Positions 24,801-33,407 of a stretch of 38,740 nt of DNA are shown piece by piece. The position numbers and the translations under genes were made by a program. This DNA is from Clostridiaceae bacterium (GTDB lineage: Bacteria; Bacillota; Clostridia; DSM-8532). Location of the stretch: NCBI GenBank assembly GCA_012839205.1, contig DUNT01000043.1, positions 1-38,740 on the forward strand, in the 5' to 3' direction. Under the pieces are notes generated by a model. It ran no database searches and had not been told where the DNA came from. It worked only from the letters and a program-made list of their open reading frames with translations. Within the stretch, counting starts at the first letter, position 1, and each line of letters begins with the position of its first letter.

Positions 24801-25319
24801 TGCATACTGTCCGCGGCCTTCAACCTTTTCCTCCCTGTTATAGCCCAAAACCAGGAGTTTTTCTTCTAATGTATCCCAGTCAACAATATCACCGGGCTTA
24901 AGACTAATAAGTTTCTTTTCAAAATCTTCCGGCTCCATTACAAAGTGCATCAGTGCCTCAGCTGAGGTTACTATGAATTTATAATCGCCCTTTAGTATTC
25001 GGGCCAGCGAAGAAATCCTGTCCCGTGTCTGTTCAAAACTTCTGGCCTCCACATCATAAAGCATTATTTCACGGTTGGGCAAATAAATGACTTTATCATC
25101 TGTAAGGTAAGAAAAATCAAGATAGGCCTGTCTTGCCTGCATTTCATTCCATGCCACATACAAGCCCTTAGACCCTGATATTTCAGCTACCGCATTGGCC
25201 AAATGCCGTCTTTGAGAATCTGAAATACCATAAATAACGCTATTTAAGCCTTCTTGCGAAAGTTTTACAAGTCGGCTTATCTTTTGAGAATCCTTTATTG
25301 CATATGTTATAAGCTTCAT
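21807..25319 (-). CDS. mfd: transcription-repair coupling factor Mfd
   Basis: An ATP-dependent DNA translocase that removes stalled RNA polymerase and recruits UvrA. The 1170-residue protein has all domains: UvrB-like D1a-D1b (about 1-340), the RNA-polymerase-interacting domain (about 498-570, starting VGDYVVHQAHGIGIYNG), and the helicase core. The core has Walker A GDVGYGKT at 651-658, DEEQ at 752-755 and SATPIPRT at 779-786. A TRCF C-terminal domain follows (about 1020-1110). The ATG at 25319 has only a weak AAGAAG ribosome site. The gene lies 68 nt after the M50 protease gene in the same direction. Confidence 0.98.
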   Translation of the reverse strand: MKLITYAIKDSQKISRLVKLSQEGLNSVIYGISDSQRRHLANAVAEISGSKGLYVAWNEMQARQAYLDFSYLTDDKVIYLPNREIMLYDVEARSFEQTRDRISSLARILKGDYKFIVTSAEALMHFVMEPEDFEKKLISLKPGDIVDWDTLEEKLLVLGYNREEKVEGRGQYAKRGGILDIYPVNSDMPCRIEFFDIEIDSMRWFSEETQRSVDFCEELEIYPAREIVYSRSEINAIAHRIHKALDETLSAIPADLRPTLTKNIERYIEKLHDSHYFTGVDKFIPYLIEKKASVFDYLKEKHLVFFEESHRTRERMENEQEALSNLCETLMEKGMILKDTFSMLFDIDTLIERAEKNCIITLESLDTDNNLTEGKTEKIQIHGSGISPYNGRLDLIGDDIKTWLKDGYRVTFLCSSKDRLDRFVEELREKDVKASKARYDGEWPEGISTVVVYGHLQTGFVYKDEKLVILAESDLSAVKPGPARKRMGVKGKRISSFTDLKVGDYVVHQAHGIGIYNGIEQLIVEGIRKDYLKISYRDGGTLFIPTTSMDLIQKYIGAEGKEPRLNKLGGTEWTKVKARVKESLRVLAGDLIRIQAERRNTKGYAFSPDTVWQKQFEETFGYEETPDQLKCVAEIKADMESDTIMDRLLCGDVGYGKTEVAIRAAFKAVMDSKQVAFLVPTTVLAAQHFETFKKRFSGFPIRVEMLSRFRTGAEQKAIIKDLKSGRIDIIVGTHMILGESVKFKDLGLLVIDEEQRFGVEHKETIKLRYPKVDILTLSATPIPRTLNMSLTGIRDISTLEDPPEHRYPVQTYVVEQRDDIIQNAINRELARRGQVFYLFNRVRGIHSKVAQLQALVPEARIGYAHGQMGERELEKVIQSFLDKDFDVLVCTTIIESGIDMPNVNTIIVEDSDRLGLAQLYQLRGRVGRSNRLAYAYLTYKKDKVLNEVAEKRLRAIREFTEFGSGFKIAMRDLQIRGAGNILGAEQHGHMESVGYDMYLKLLDETVTELKGETITGRAADTTVELMTNAYIDASYIKDEEQRIDMYRTIATIETQEDILDIKDELIDRYGDIPMETNQLIEIAYIKNLAAQLGFSSIKQKEEAVLLNFAQQSQLPLDKIGELVNQWKGKLLFSAGKKPYLSLRAKKMKPDEVIENIKILLQVLQKLKLEP

Positions 25320-25387
25320 AATAATAATCTTCTTGATATCATTGTATTAATCATGTTTTACAAAAATGATGACCGCTAAACCTATGG

Positions 25388-26110
25388 CTATTGAATAATA
25401 CCCTGCATTATTCTCCAGAACGCATTATTGGGGTTTATGCCCAATATGTTTCTTGTTGTGAAGACCATGCTGCGAAAAACAGGATCTGCAAATGTCCTGA
25501 TAAAAGTACTCAAAAAGTCGTTGGGTATCAGAACCACTATTGCAAAAAATGCAAGACCTATAAATGGCTCATAACGGGCAAACTTATAGAAAGCCTCTTC
25601 GGGAATAAAACCCGATAAAAGTCTGGAGCCGTCTAATGGTGGTACAGGTATCATATTAAATATTGCCAGATTTATGTTGACAGATACAAGTATATAGAAA
25701 AACAGTGCGATGTATATAAATACTTGCAGCATTCTTTCGGTTGTTATCGTAATTACGCCAACCTCCAGCAGCTTGGCAATAATTCCACCGGTGAATATAC
25801 TTATAAAGCCCAGCAAAATATTAGACATAGGGCCAGCCATTGCCACCAGAACAGTACCCATACGGCGATCTTTCAGGTTACTGAAATTAACCGGGACTGG
25901 TTTAGCCCATCCAAAACCCACAGCATACATCATCAGCACCCCTATAAAATCTAAGTGTTTAAAAGGGTTCAAAGTTAATCTCCCGGCATTCTTTGCTGTG
26001 GGATCTCCTAATTTAAAAGCCACCCATCCATGAGCCAGCTCGTGAACAGGTAAAGCTATAAAAAGAATTGGTGTCATTAATAAAATATTCTGTAAGGATA
26101 AAAAATTCAT
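25388..26110 (-). CDS. site-2-protease-like M50 metalloprotease
   Basis: A 240-residue polytopic membrane zinc protease. The zinc motif HELAH is at residues 23-27 in the first membrane helix, and the second metal ligand motif NMIPVPPLDGSRLL is at about 153-166. It belongs to the short YwhC-type group rather than the SpoIVFB or RseP groups, since no PDZ or CBS domain is present. The substrate is unknown. The ATG at 26110 follows AAAGGA. It lies 15 nt after dgkA and probably continues that operon towards mfd. Confidence 0.9.
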   Translation of the reverse strand: MNFLSLQNILLMTPILFIALPVHELAHGWVAFKLGDPTAKNAGRLTLNPFKHLDFIGVLMMYAVGFGWAKPVPVNFSNLKDRRMGTVLVAMAGPMSNILLGFISIFTGGIIAKLLEVGVITITTERMLQVFIYIALFFYILVSVNINLAIFNMIPVPPLDGSRLLSGFIPEEAFYKFARYEPFIGLAFFAIVVLIPNDFLSTFIRTFADPVFRSMVFTTRNILGINPNNAFWRIMQGIIQ

Positions 26111-26125
26111 ATAAATTCCTTTAAA

Positions 26126-26497
26126 TTATATCTGTTTCAATAAGTTTATTATCGGGCTGCTGAAAGCAATTATTCCTATTATAACAGAAATAATTGCGCT
26201 TACCAATACCGCTGCTGCGCTGATGTCTTTTACTTTTTTAGCTTGTTTGGAATATTCGGCTGTTACCATGTCGGTGAGCAATTCAATAGCAGTATTGAAT
26301 AACTCAGAGGCAAAAACCAAGCCTATTGCAAATATCACTGCCAGCCAGCGGGGGGTATCAAGATTAAACAGTATCCCCAGAGCTATAACCATTATTGCCG
26401 CAACTACATGTGTTTTCATATTATGCTCGTCAGTAATGGCCTGACAAAATCCGTTAAAGGCATTCTTAAAGCTCTGGTCAATACTTTTATTCTTCAT
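26126..26497 (-). CDS. dgkA: DgkA-type lipid kinase (diacylglycerol/undecaprenol kinase)
   Basis: A 123-residue membrane enzyme with three hydrophobic helices. The family catalytic block FASELFNTAIELLTDMV (about 62-78) and the KDISAAAV motif (about 90-97) are intact. The Gram-positive homologue phosphorylates undecaprenol, feeding the carrier-lipid pool used in wall synthesis. The ATG at 26497 overlaps the ybeY stop by four nt (ATGA). In Bacillus dgkA also follows ybeY. Confidence 0.95.
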   Translation of the reverse strand: MKNKSIDQSFKNAFNGFCQAITDEHNMKTHVVAAIMVIALGILFNLDTPRWLAVIFAIGLVFASELFNTAIELLTDMVTAEYSKQAKKVKDISAAAVLVSAIISVIIGIIAFSSPIINLLKQI

Positions 26498-26982
26498 TTC
26501 CTGAAAAGCCCCATTTCGTTCAATATATCTTCCTGTAAAGAAAACATAAGTTTCTCATCAGCTTCAGTTTCGTGATCATATCCCAATAGATGCAGCACAC
26601 CATGAACAGCCAAAAATGATAATTCCCTCTCAACTGAATGACCATAGCTTTGAGCTTGTTCAAAGGCTTTTTCCACCGATATAATTATATCGCCCAAAAA
26701 TACCCGTCCCGAATCCGGGTCTGTATCGACCGGCTGTATTTGCGGCTTACCATTAAGATATTCAATTAAAGGAAAGGAAAGTACATCTGTGGCCTTGTCA
26801 ATACCACGGTATTCCAGGTTCAGTTCTTTTATACTCTCATTATCTGTTAATGTAACAGATGCCTCACAAGGGTATGGAAAGTCCTCTTTTTTAACACAGA
26901 GTTTAACTGCCTTTTCAATCAGTCTTCTGATTTCACTTGATATCTCCTGTGATTTCAGTTGGTTATATATTGTCAGCTTCAT
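26494..26982 (-). CDS. ybeY: endoribonuclease YbeY
   Basis: A zinc-dependent RNase involved in 16S rRNA 3'-end processing and ribosome quality control. The metal motif H-x3-H-x5-H is present as H127, H131 and H137 within HGVLHLLGYDH. The upstream ATDVLSFPL and LGDIIIS segments are typical. The length of 162 residues is normal. The ATG at 26982 follows AAGGAT. It sits 30 nt after pgpH and overlaps dgkA. Confidence 0.97.
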   Translation of the reverse strand: MKLTIYNQLKSQEISSEIRRLIEKAVKLCVKKEDFPYPCEASVTLTDNESIKELNLEYRGIDKATDVLSFPLIEYLNGKPQIQPVDTDPDSGRVFLGDIIISVEKAFEQAQSYGHSVERELSFLAVHGVLHLLGYDHETEADEKLMFSLQEDILNEMGLFRK

Positions 26983-27012
26983 TTACTTTATCCTTTCCGG
27001 GCATTTTATTTT

Positions 27013-29172
27013 CTAAGGAGTATTATAAATACTGTCATCAAGCTCTACCAGGCTCTTTTTCTTTTCCAGTTCAGGGTACTCGGGACGTTCATGATAAACA
27101 CCGCTGAGGACCTGCATGAAACTGTCGGCTATGATACTCAGATCCTTTAAAGTTAAATCGCAGCGGTTTAGTTGTTCATCATCCAGCTTGTCCTTAATAA
27201 TTTTCCTCACCAGCCCCTCGGTTTTTCCGGGAGTCTTTTCCGGCATAGAGCGTACAGCTGCTTCAACCGAATCGGCCAGCATTACTACCGCAGCTTCTCG
27301 GGTGTCAGGTACCGGACCTTCATAGCGGAAATTCTCTTCTTTGAGTTCATCTGTTTTATCCGTTTGTAATGCCTTATGATAGAAATAAGCAACTAATGTA
27401 TTACCATGATGCTGGGTTATAATATTTCTGATTATTTTTGGCAAATGATACTTAGCTGCTAGTTCTTCACCGTCCTTGGTATGGGATGTAATAACAAGGG
27501 TGCTTAGGTTTGGGGTAAGTTTATCATGAGGGTTGTCCGACATTTGATTTTCTTTAAAAAAGTATGGACGCTTTAATTTACCTACATCATGGAAATATGC
27601 GCCTACTCTTGCCAAAAGAGCATTGCCTCCAATTTCACGTGTAGCTACCTCAGCTAAATTTCCCACCATAAGGCTATGATGGTATGTGCCGGGAGCCTCC
27701 ATTAAAAGGCGTTTTAATAGCGGGTGATTAGGGTCTGCTAATTCCAGGAGCTTTAACGGTGTTACCACGTTAAAGGTAGTCTCCAGAAAAGGCAAGAGAC
27801 CAATTGCCAGAATGATGGATAAAAGGCCGTTAACAAATGCAAGACCTCCGTCATTTAAGAGAGTCTCCAGACTCTTCTTTTCCATTAAACCTACCAAGAT
27901 TATAACCAATGCATTTAAGCAACCTAAAGCAAAGCCTGTCATGGATATTTTTCTTCTCTGAGTGGCATTTGCAGTAAAAAAGGCGGCAAAGGAGCCTCCT
28001 AATATAGACATAATCATAAATTCAATGTTTCCGCCCACCATAAGCGAAAAGCTGAAGGTAAGAAGTATATTTATAGTAATGGCCGACTCTATACCTAAGA
28101 AAATGGCTATCAATACCGGCGCTATAAAAATCGGAATAATAAAATAAGACAAATCAGGCACAAATTCACGTATAACCCAGGCAAATAAACTTGTAATAAG
28201 CATGGAAACGCATATTAGAAAAACTGAATTGCGATTAAAATAAACCTTTGGCTGAAAGTTTTTGAGATACATAAAAGCACTGATAAATAATAACAAAATA
28301 ATTATAAAAACTGCTATAAAGAGAAGATAATCAGGCTTTCCCTCACTGTCTATGTAATTGATCTCCTTTAAAACTTCATATTTATCTTCTGTTACCACAT
28401 CATCCTTGCTTATTATTCTCTCGTCCTTATAAATAATAACAGGATTCTCCTTGATGTAGTTCTCGATATACGTATCACGCTGGGCTTTTGTGGCTTCTTC
28501 ATCAATACGGCTGTTAGGTTTGATTACCTTCTGCAGGACATCTGCTGCAATTGGCTTAAAAGGCATGCCCGGATGGCTCTCACCTATAAATTCAAGCCCC
28601 CTTGATATCTCAATAGCCAGATTGTCTTCCATCAGTTTCTTTTTGGTCAGCTCAGGAATTATTGTCTTAATAACCGTATTTTTAAGATTCTGAAGACTTT
28701 CTTCGTCCTGCTCTGCCAGCATAAGTCTCAATATAGGCTCGTCCAGTTCGAAAAGAACATCATATGCCCCTTCCTGGTCATATTCCTGTATTTTCTCATT
28801 AAGAGTCTGGTATTCAGTGTCCATTTTAATATCTGATATAAGCTTTTCCAGACCTTCGAAATACTCATACGCACCATTTAGCATATCACTGTTGGCATTT
28901 TCAATATCTATTATCACCGGTGCCAGTTTTGAAGCCTTTTCTTCTGCATTTTGCCTTGTCCTTATAGTATTTTCAATATCTCTGGGCGCTTGTATATCAT
29001 ACTGGGAGATATCTCCTACCTCCAGTTTATACTTTACAGGAGCTGCTTCGTATGCGACTATTGTCGATAATATCAGCCAGGTAAGAGTCAATACAATGAT
29101 CCTTTGAAATGAATTGCTTTTCAGCAGCTTAAAAAACTTAACCTCTTTTTTTTTCCTGACCTTTTTTGCCAT
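27013..29172 (-). CDS. pgpH: 7TM-HD phosphohydrolase, PgpH (YqfF) family
   Basis: A 719-residue membrane protein with an N-terminal helix (about 18-42), a large extracellular 7TMR-HDED domain (about 55-285), seven membrane helices (about 285-480) and a cytoplasmic HD domain. The HD domain has the metal motif HH at about 500 and HD at 528-529 (YFHDVGK), with ITSHTKDG and QHHG further on. Homologues degrade c-di-AMP, so this enzyme probably sets c-di-AMP levels. The ATG at 29172 shares a TAATG junction with phoH, with GGGAGGGG as ribosome site. It is part of the conserved yqfC-yqfD-phoH-yqfF-ybeY chain. Confidence 0.93.
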   Translation of the reverse strand: MAKKVRKKKEVKFFKLLKSNSFQRIIVLTLTWLILSTIVAYEAAPVKYKLEVGDISQYDIQAPRDIENTIRTRQNAEEKASKLAPVIIDIENANSDMLNGAYEYFEGLEKLISDIKMDTEYQTLNEKIQEYDQEGAYDVLFELDEPILRLMLAEQDEESLQNLKNTVIKTIIPELTKKKLMEDNLAIEISRGLEFIGESHPGMPFKPIAADVLQKVIKPNSRIDEEATKAQRDTYIENYIKENPVIIYKDERIISKDDVVTEDKYEVLKEINYIDSEGKPDYLLFIAVFIIILLLFISAFMYLKNFQPKVYFNRNSVFLICVSMLITSLFAWVIREFVPDLSYFIIPIFIAPVLIAIFLGIESAITINILLTFSFSLMVGGNIEFMIMSILGGSFAAFFTANATQRRKISMTGFALGCLNALVIILVGLMEKKSLETLLNDGGLAFVNGLLSIILAIGLLPFLETTFNVVTPLKLLELADPNHPLLKRLLMEAPGTYHHSLMVGNLAEVATREIGGNALLARVGAYFHDVGKLKRPYFFKENQMSDNPHDKLTPNLSTLVITSHTKDGEELAAKYHLPKIIRNIITQHHGNTLVAYFYHKALQTDKTDELKEENFRYEGPVPDTREAAVVMLADSVEAAVRSMPEKTPGKTEGLVRKIIKDKLDDEQLNRCDLTLKDLSIIADSFMQVLSGVYHERPEYPELEKKKSLVELDDSIYNTP

Positions 29173-30137
29173 TACAAGCCCCTCCCTTTTGAATCATTAT
29201 CATAGGCTTTAATGATACGCTGGACAAGCTCGTGCCTCACTACATCCCGCTCGGTTAAATACACAAATGATACCCCATCAACGTTTTTCAGAATTCTTCT
29301 GGCCTCATTGAGACCCGACCTGCCTCCCGGAAGGTCTATCTGAGTGATATCACCAGTGATAACCATCCTGGAGCCTATACCCATTCGTGTAAGAAACATT
29401 TTCATCTGCTCCGGTGTTGTATTCTGCGCCTCATCCAGGATTATAAAAGAATCATCGAGTGTTCTTCCCCGCATATATGCTAAAGGTGCAACTTCAATAA
29501 TGCCTTTTTCAAGGTTACTATGATAGGTTTCGGGACCCATGATCTGATAAAGAGCGTCGTATAATGGACGCAAATATGGATCTACCTTATTCTGAAGGTC
29601 ACCGGGAAGGAATCCTAAGCGTTCACCGGCTTCTACTGCAGGCCGAGTCAGAATAATACGGCTTACCAGTTTTTTTCTGAACGCCATAACAGCAAGAGCA
29701 ACTGCGAGAAATGTCTTGCCTGTGCCTGCCGGTCCTATGCCGAAAACAATAGGGGTTTTACGCATAGCTTCCACATATTTTTTCTGGCCTAAGGTTTTTG
29801 ACTTAATAGGTTTGCCTCTGTAGGTTACACATATTTCATCCAACAGAATATTCTCATTGCTGAACCGCTCCTCCTCGGTTAATTCCAGAAGATAGCGTAC
29901 ATTTTGTTCTGTAATGTTGTCTCCGCTTTTTGCTATAACCATTAGCTTATTCAGAATATCAACCGCAATATCTGCCCGGCTCTCAAAGCCGGCTATATGC
30001 AATTCATCATTTCTGGCAGTAATTTTAACATCCAGTCTGTCTTCAATCATTTTTATATTCTTATCATTTGTGCCGAACAGGTTTAAAGCAAAATCCGGTT
30101 CCGGTAAAGCTAATTGTCTTTCAACGACTGTATCCAA
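29172..30137 (-). CDS. phoH: PhoH-like ATPase/RNA-binding protein (PhoL/YqfE family)
   Basis: A 321-residue cytoplasmic P-loop protein. An N-terminal KH-like region (about 15-65) precedes Walker A GPAGTGKT (135-142), a Walker B/DEAQN motif (IILDEAQNTTPEQMKM, about 231-246) and the sensor GDITQIDLP. It is functionally linked to YbeY and rRNA maturation in other bacteria. The start is apparently a TTG at 30137, nine nt after AAGGG; the next ATG would cut into the conserved N-terminal block LNLFGTNDKNIK. It overlaps pgpH by one nt. Confidence 0.94.
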   Translation of the reverse strand: MDTVVERQLALPEPDFALNLFGTNDKNIKMIEDRLDVKITARNDELHIAGFESRADIAVDILNKLMVIAKSGDNITEQNVRYLLELTEEERFSNENILLDEICVTYRGKPIKSKTLGQKKYVEAMRKTPIVFGIGPAGTGKTFLAVALAVMAFRKKLVSRIILTRPAVEAGERLGFLPGDLQNKVDPYLRPLYDALYQIMGPETYHSNLEKGIIEVAPLAYMRGRTLDDSFIILDEAQNTTPEQMKMFLTRMGIGSRMVITGDITQIDLPGGRSGLNEARRILKNVDGVSFVYLTERDVVRHELVQRIIKAYDNDSKGRGL

Positions 30138-30164
30138 AGTTTTCTGCCCTTCTTCCGATAAGTT

Positions 30165-31358
30165 TTATTCCAGTACAGGCTCTAAGCCCGCAATATCTTC
30201 CTCACACTCAAATATTACTTGTATGTATATTGTACCATTTTCTCCCTCATACTGTTTAACCATCTCATCAACAACCATGCAGTCGGCAGGAATTCGTTTT
30301 CGTAAGTTTTCTTTTGCTGTTTCGACAGATACGTCAATTGCTTCATCCAATGTCAAATCTACTTTTTTTTCAACTATCTCAGAACTATTTTCAACAGTCA
30401 AGCCTATAGGCAGCTTTAGACCAAAAGGGCCTGTAATTGGTTTTTCAACTGTATCGGTTTCAAACATTTCATACGGCAAATTCCCACCGGAAATTTTAAG
30501 TCTGCTGTCCAGAAATCTAAGATAAACAGTTTTATGGATGTTACCGGTTTTCAGTCTCCGGGTGTATATCATTGATACAGGCAAGGATTCTTCATACCAT
30601 GTTCTCGCAATAATCTTTCCCAGAGCATGGACATCCCGGGTTCCGAATTCCGGATTTTTACTCTCAAGTTTGCCCGATACAAGTACCTGACCTTTTTTAA
30701 CTGTTTCTCCTTCCTTTATCAGCGGCCTGCCCGCATATACCTCCATGCTTTTGACCAAACCGTCTCTTTCGGCAACAATATTAAATGACTCATTATTTTT
30801 AATCAAAACCGGTGGCTCTATACTGTCCTTAATTGTAATAAAGAGCTTTACGCCCTTAATCTCCACTCCGACCCATGCTGCCTGATCAACATTGAGAGCT
30901 ATTTTGGTGGCTATGTTTTTGGGATTCAGTTTCAGCTTGAAACTGCCTCTTCCTATATTATCCAAAATTAAAACATTCATAACCTGCGGAATAATCTCCG
31001 GCTTACAACCAATTATTTCGATATCCCAGATGATGGACACCGAAAGCATTAAGCAGGCAGAAAAAATAATTAATCCCAGCTTAAAGCCCTTTCTTCTTTT
31101 AAAACGATACAAAAAAAAGGGTAATCCGCATCTTTTCTTTATGTGGACTCTGCATCCGGATTTTTTTGCTGCCGGCCGCATCAGGCGAAACCCCCGAATA
31201 CTCGCTTTCATTGAAGCTGAATCCGCATCGTCTCTGACTATATCCCATAAAAGTATCTGACGCCTTGAACATATGTTTATAAAGCGTTCTATGCTTCTGC
31301 CGGTAACTATAATAATAACATATCCCCTTATATAATTCCATAAATGCACCAAAAACAT
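30165..31358 (-). CDS. yqfD: sporulation protein YqfD
   Basis: A 397-residue membrane protein of the spore-specific YqfD family, a known sigma-E regulon member in Bacillus required for efficient sporulation. It has an N-terminal globular part rich in basic residues, one strong membrane helix (about 93-112), and a large extracytoplasmic domain with GLVKSMEVYAGRPLIKEGETV and the conserved KKGQVLVSG. Biochemical function is unknown. The ATG at 31358 has only a weak ribosome site, so initiation may depend on coupling to yqfC 18 nt upstream. Confidence 0.92.
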   Translation of the reverse strand: MFLVHLWNYIRGYVIIIVTGRSIERFINICSRRQILLWDIVRDDADSASMKASIRGFRLMRPAAKKSGCRVHIKKRCGLPFFLYRFKRRKGFKLGLIIFSACLMLSVSIIWDIEIIGCKPEIIPQVMNVLILDNIGRGSFKLKLNPKNIATKIALNVDQAAWVGVEIKGVKLFITIKDSIEPPVLIKNNESFNIVAERDGLVKSMEVYAGRPLIKEGETVKKGQVLVSGKLESKNPEFGTRDVHALGKIIARTWYEESLPVSMIYTRRLKTGNIHKTVYLRFLDSRLKISGGNLPYEMFETDTVEKPITGPFGLKLPIGLTVENSSEIVEKKVDLTLDEAIDVSVETAKENLRKRIPADCMVVDEMVKQYEGENGTIYIQVIFECEEDIAGLEPVLE

Positions 31359-31376
31359 AATATAACCAACTCTCTT

Positions 31377-31697
31377 TTAGGCATCATAATCAATGTTTGA
31401 AATTTTACCGCCAATAATGATTTCCTCATTGGTTATCTCCCTGATGTTTAACCCTTCCCCCGTAACTTTTATTACTCCGTTATAAGTATTGATTCTTAAC
31501 ATATCGTTCTGAAAATCCATAATTCCCTTAAAATTTTCAATCAGTACTTCTCCCCTGCCTATTGCAGTAACTTTCGGACGATTCCCGCATATCTCCCCCG
31601 GTATCTCAAACAGACGTGCCAGTTTCTCTCCCAGGCTTTCCCCGGGTTCCTTATTGTTATCCCTGGCACCTTTTAATCTGTAAATACCTCTTTTCAT
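31377..31697 (-). CDS. yqfC: sporulation protein YqfC
   Basis: A 106-residue protein of the YqfC (YabP-like) sporulation family, conserved upstream of yqfD in spore formers. The core EIPGEICGNRPKVTAIGRGEV and LIENFKGIMDFQNDMLRINT is typical, followed by a beta-rich end (VIKVTGEGLNIREIT). The ATG at 31697 overlaps the pdaA stop in a TGATG junction. Molecular role unknown. Confidence 0.92.
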   Translation of the reverse strand: MKRGIYRLKGARDNNKEPGESLGEKLARLFEIPGEICGNRPKVTAIGRGEVLIENFKGIMDFQNDMLRINTYNGVIKVTGEGLNIREITNEEIIIGGKISNIDYDA

Positions 31698-32602
31698 CAG
31701 CCCTCACCTCTTGCAATCTTTTCCAGCTCAAAAACGTCTCCGAATTCGTACCCAGCCGATCTGGCGTATTCAATAATCGAATTCAGTGCCTCACAATTAT
31801 CCTTTGACACCGCATGCAAAAGCATAATCTCTCCATTATGAAGATTCTCAGTTACTTTTTTGAATGCATATTCCCATCCTCTTTGACGGTCCACCGCCCA
31901 GTCATCATAGGCAAAGCTCCAGAAAACATTTATATATCCCAGGTTTGAGGTGACTTCCAATGATTTTTCGCTGTACTCTCCTTTTGGCGGTCTTAAAAAA
32001 ATCATATTCTTACCGTATTTCTGATAAAAGCGTCGGTCCAGTCCCACAACCTCATCTTCAATTCCCTTTTCATCCAATAAAGGAAGACTCTTATGATTAA
32101 CGGTATGATTGCCTATGGCATGCCCTTCATCCAGCATCCGCTGAACCAGTTCATCCTCCTTATCCAGATATGGCCCGGTAATAAAGAATATTGCATTAAC
32201 TTTGTTTTCAAAAAGTATATCTAAAATCTTGCTTGTATACCCGTTTTCATAACCCTCATCGAAGGTAAGGTATATGGTTTTCTTACTCGTATCAGCAAGA
32301 TATATGGAATTATGCCGTGCAAGTATTTCGGGTGCTCCCGGATCAGCCCTGGGCAGCTCACCATTCTTACCCCTGGTAATTCCCCAGCTTCTTAGCCCTG
32401 TATACCGGTCATTTATACCCGACGCATGAGTATCTCTTTTTGTGTCGGAATCTTCCACAGATAAAGCTCCTGTCAATTCTTCGGAAAAAGTTAAGGCCGA
32501 TATATCAGGAAGCTGTGGTATAGCCAGTAGGCATACCGTTATTATAGTCAATATGCCTAAAACAAAAAAACTGAAATATTTGTATATCTTTTCCACCGTC
32601 AA
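31697..32602 (-). CDS. pdaA: PdaA-type polysaccharide deacetylase (cortex delta-lactam synthesis)
   Basis: PdaA removes the acetyl group from muramic acid after amidase action and closes the muramic delta-lactam of spore cortex. The 301-residue protein has a membrane anchor (about 8-29) and a NodB domain (about 105-290). The PdaA-specific YLTFDEGYENGYT block is at 111-123, the metal motif HTVNH at 166-170, and RPPKGEYSEKSL, FWSFAYDDW and LLHAVSKDN follow. The frame has no ATG near its start; TTG at 32602 or GTG at 32596 are the candidates, both with weak sites. A terminator hairpin ends six nt upstream. It overlaps yqfC. Confidence 0.93.
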   Translation of the reverse strand: MTVEKIYKYFSFFVLGILTIITVCLLAIPQLPDISALTFSEELTGALSVEDSDTKRDTHASGINDRYTGLRSWGITRGKNGELPRADPGAPEILARHNSIYLADTSKKTIYLTFDEGYENGYTSKILDILFENKVNAIFFITGPYLDKEDELVQRMLDEGHAIGNHTVNHKSLPLLDEKGIEDEVVGLDRRFYQKYGKNMIFLRPPKGEYSEKSLEVTSNLGYINVFWSFAYDDWAVDRQRGWEYAFKKVTENLHNGEIMLLHAVSKDNCEALNSIIEYARSAGYEFGDVFELEKIARGEG

Positions 32603-32607
32603 TCACC

Positions 32608-32642
32608 AAAATAAAAAGAGCCATTACTATTAAATGACTCTT
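32608..32642 (-). terminator. intrinsic terminator or attenuator directly before pdaA
   Basis: On the minus strand AAGAGTCATT (32642-32633) pairs over all ten positions (one G-U) with AATGGCTCTT (32625-32616), with a seven-nt loop, and is followed by TTTATTTT. It lies 73 nt after the first DUF881 gene. The U-rich tail ends only a few nt before the pdaA start codon. A TATAAT (32661-32656) lies just upstream of the hairpin, with a poor -35. Confidence 0.8.
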
Positions 32643-32714
32643 ATCTCCTACCACCATTATATTACATGCGGACAGGCTAAAATTACTGAGAGGGCAAAAA
32701 CAGTTTGTTCATTA

Positions 32715-33407
32715 TTACTGTACCACCGGGGTAAGCCTGTCAATTTTTAGATATTCTTCCCGCACTGCAGGAATAACAACATTCTCTTCTTTTTTTAAGG
32801 AGGTTTTAAACTCAAAATATTGAAACTTTTCAAGCACTCCTCCTAAAAGTTTCAGGGATCTTTCCATATTATCTGCATGGCCGATGGCCTTTATAGTATA
32901 TGGCGGGACCAGCTGGTTCCCGTTTACCATAATATAATCTCCGGCTTTTCGTATCTCACTCATTGCAACTATTCTCTCATCATTTACTGAAATAGCCTGA
33001 ACGTCACTTGCTTTAAGTTCATTAATCAATTCTTCGATATGCCGGTCTTCAACCGTTTTCAGACCGCTGGCTTCTATTGTTATTATCAGACCTGCACCCT
33101 TGACGGTTTCCAGCCCTGCTTTTATCCGGGCTGCCAGAACTTGTTGCTCCAGAGCTTCAACATTTTCCTTTACACCCATTTCGCCGGCCTTAAAGGTATC
33201 TACCTCCCTCTGGAGTTCTTGAAGCCGTTGCTTTAGGTTTTCATTATTGTTCTTTTCTATCAGGAGTTCCTCGATTATCTCGCTTACGTTTTTCTTCTCA
33301 TATTGGGCCAGCACCTGGTTCATTTTAACGCTTCTATACTGCCATGCAACTATAATACCCAAAACAAGGCATACAGCTGTAAGTGAAATTGTTTTGAAAA
33401 TCTTCAC
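32715..33407 (-). CDS. DUF881 family protein (paralogue 1)
   Basis: A 230-residue protein with one N-terminal membrane helix (about 5-22), a coiled coil (about 35-95) and a DUF881 domain (about 100-220). The domain has GAGLIITIEASG, IEELINELKASDVQAISVNDERI and VPPYTIKAIG. YlxW/YlxX-type DUF881 proteins occur in division and sporulation neighbourhoods; function is unknown. The start is a GTG at 33407 sharing a TAGTG junction with the next paralogue, whose last codons hold the GGAGGTGG ribosome site. Confidence 0.88.
   Translation of the reverse strand: MKIFKTISLTAVCLVLGIIVAWQYRSVKMNQVLAQYEKKNVSEIIEELLIEKNNNENLKQRLQELQREVDTFKAGEMGVKENVEALEQQVLAARIKAGLETVKGAGLIITIEASGLKTVEDRHIEELINELKASDVQAISVNDERIVAMSEIRKAGDYIMVNGNQLVPPYTIKAIGHADNMERSLKLLGGVLEKFQYFEFKTSLKKEENVVIPAVREEYLKIDRLTPVVQ

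Noticed and set aside
29914-30525. 203-codon serine-rich plus-strand frame
   Set aside because: Shadow of phoH and yqfD on the other strand; serine-rich composition is typical of antisense frames.
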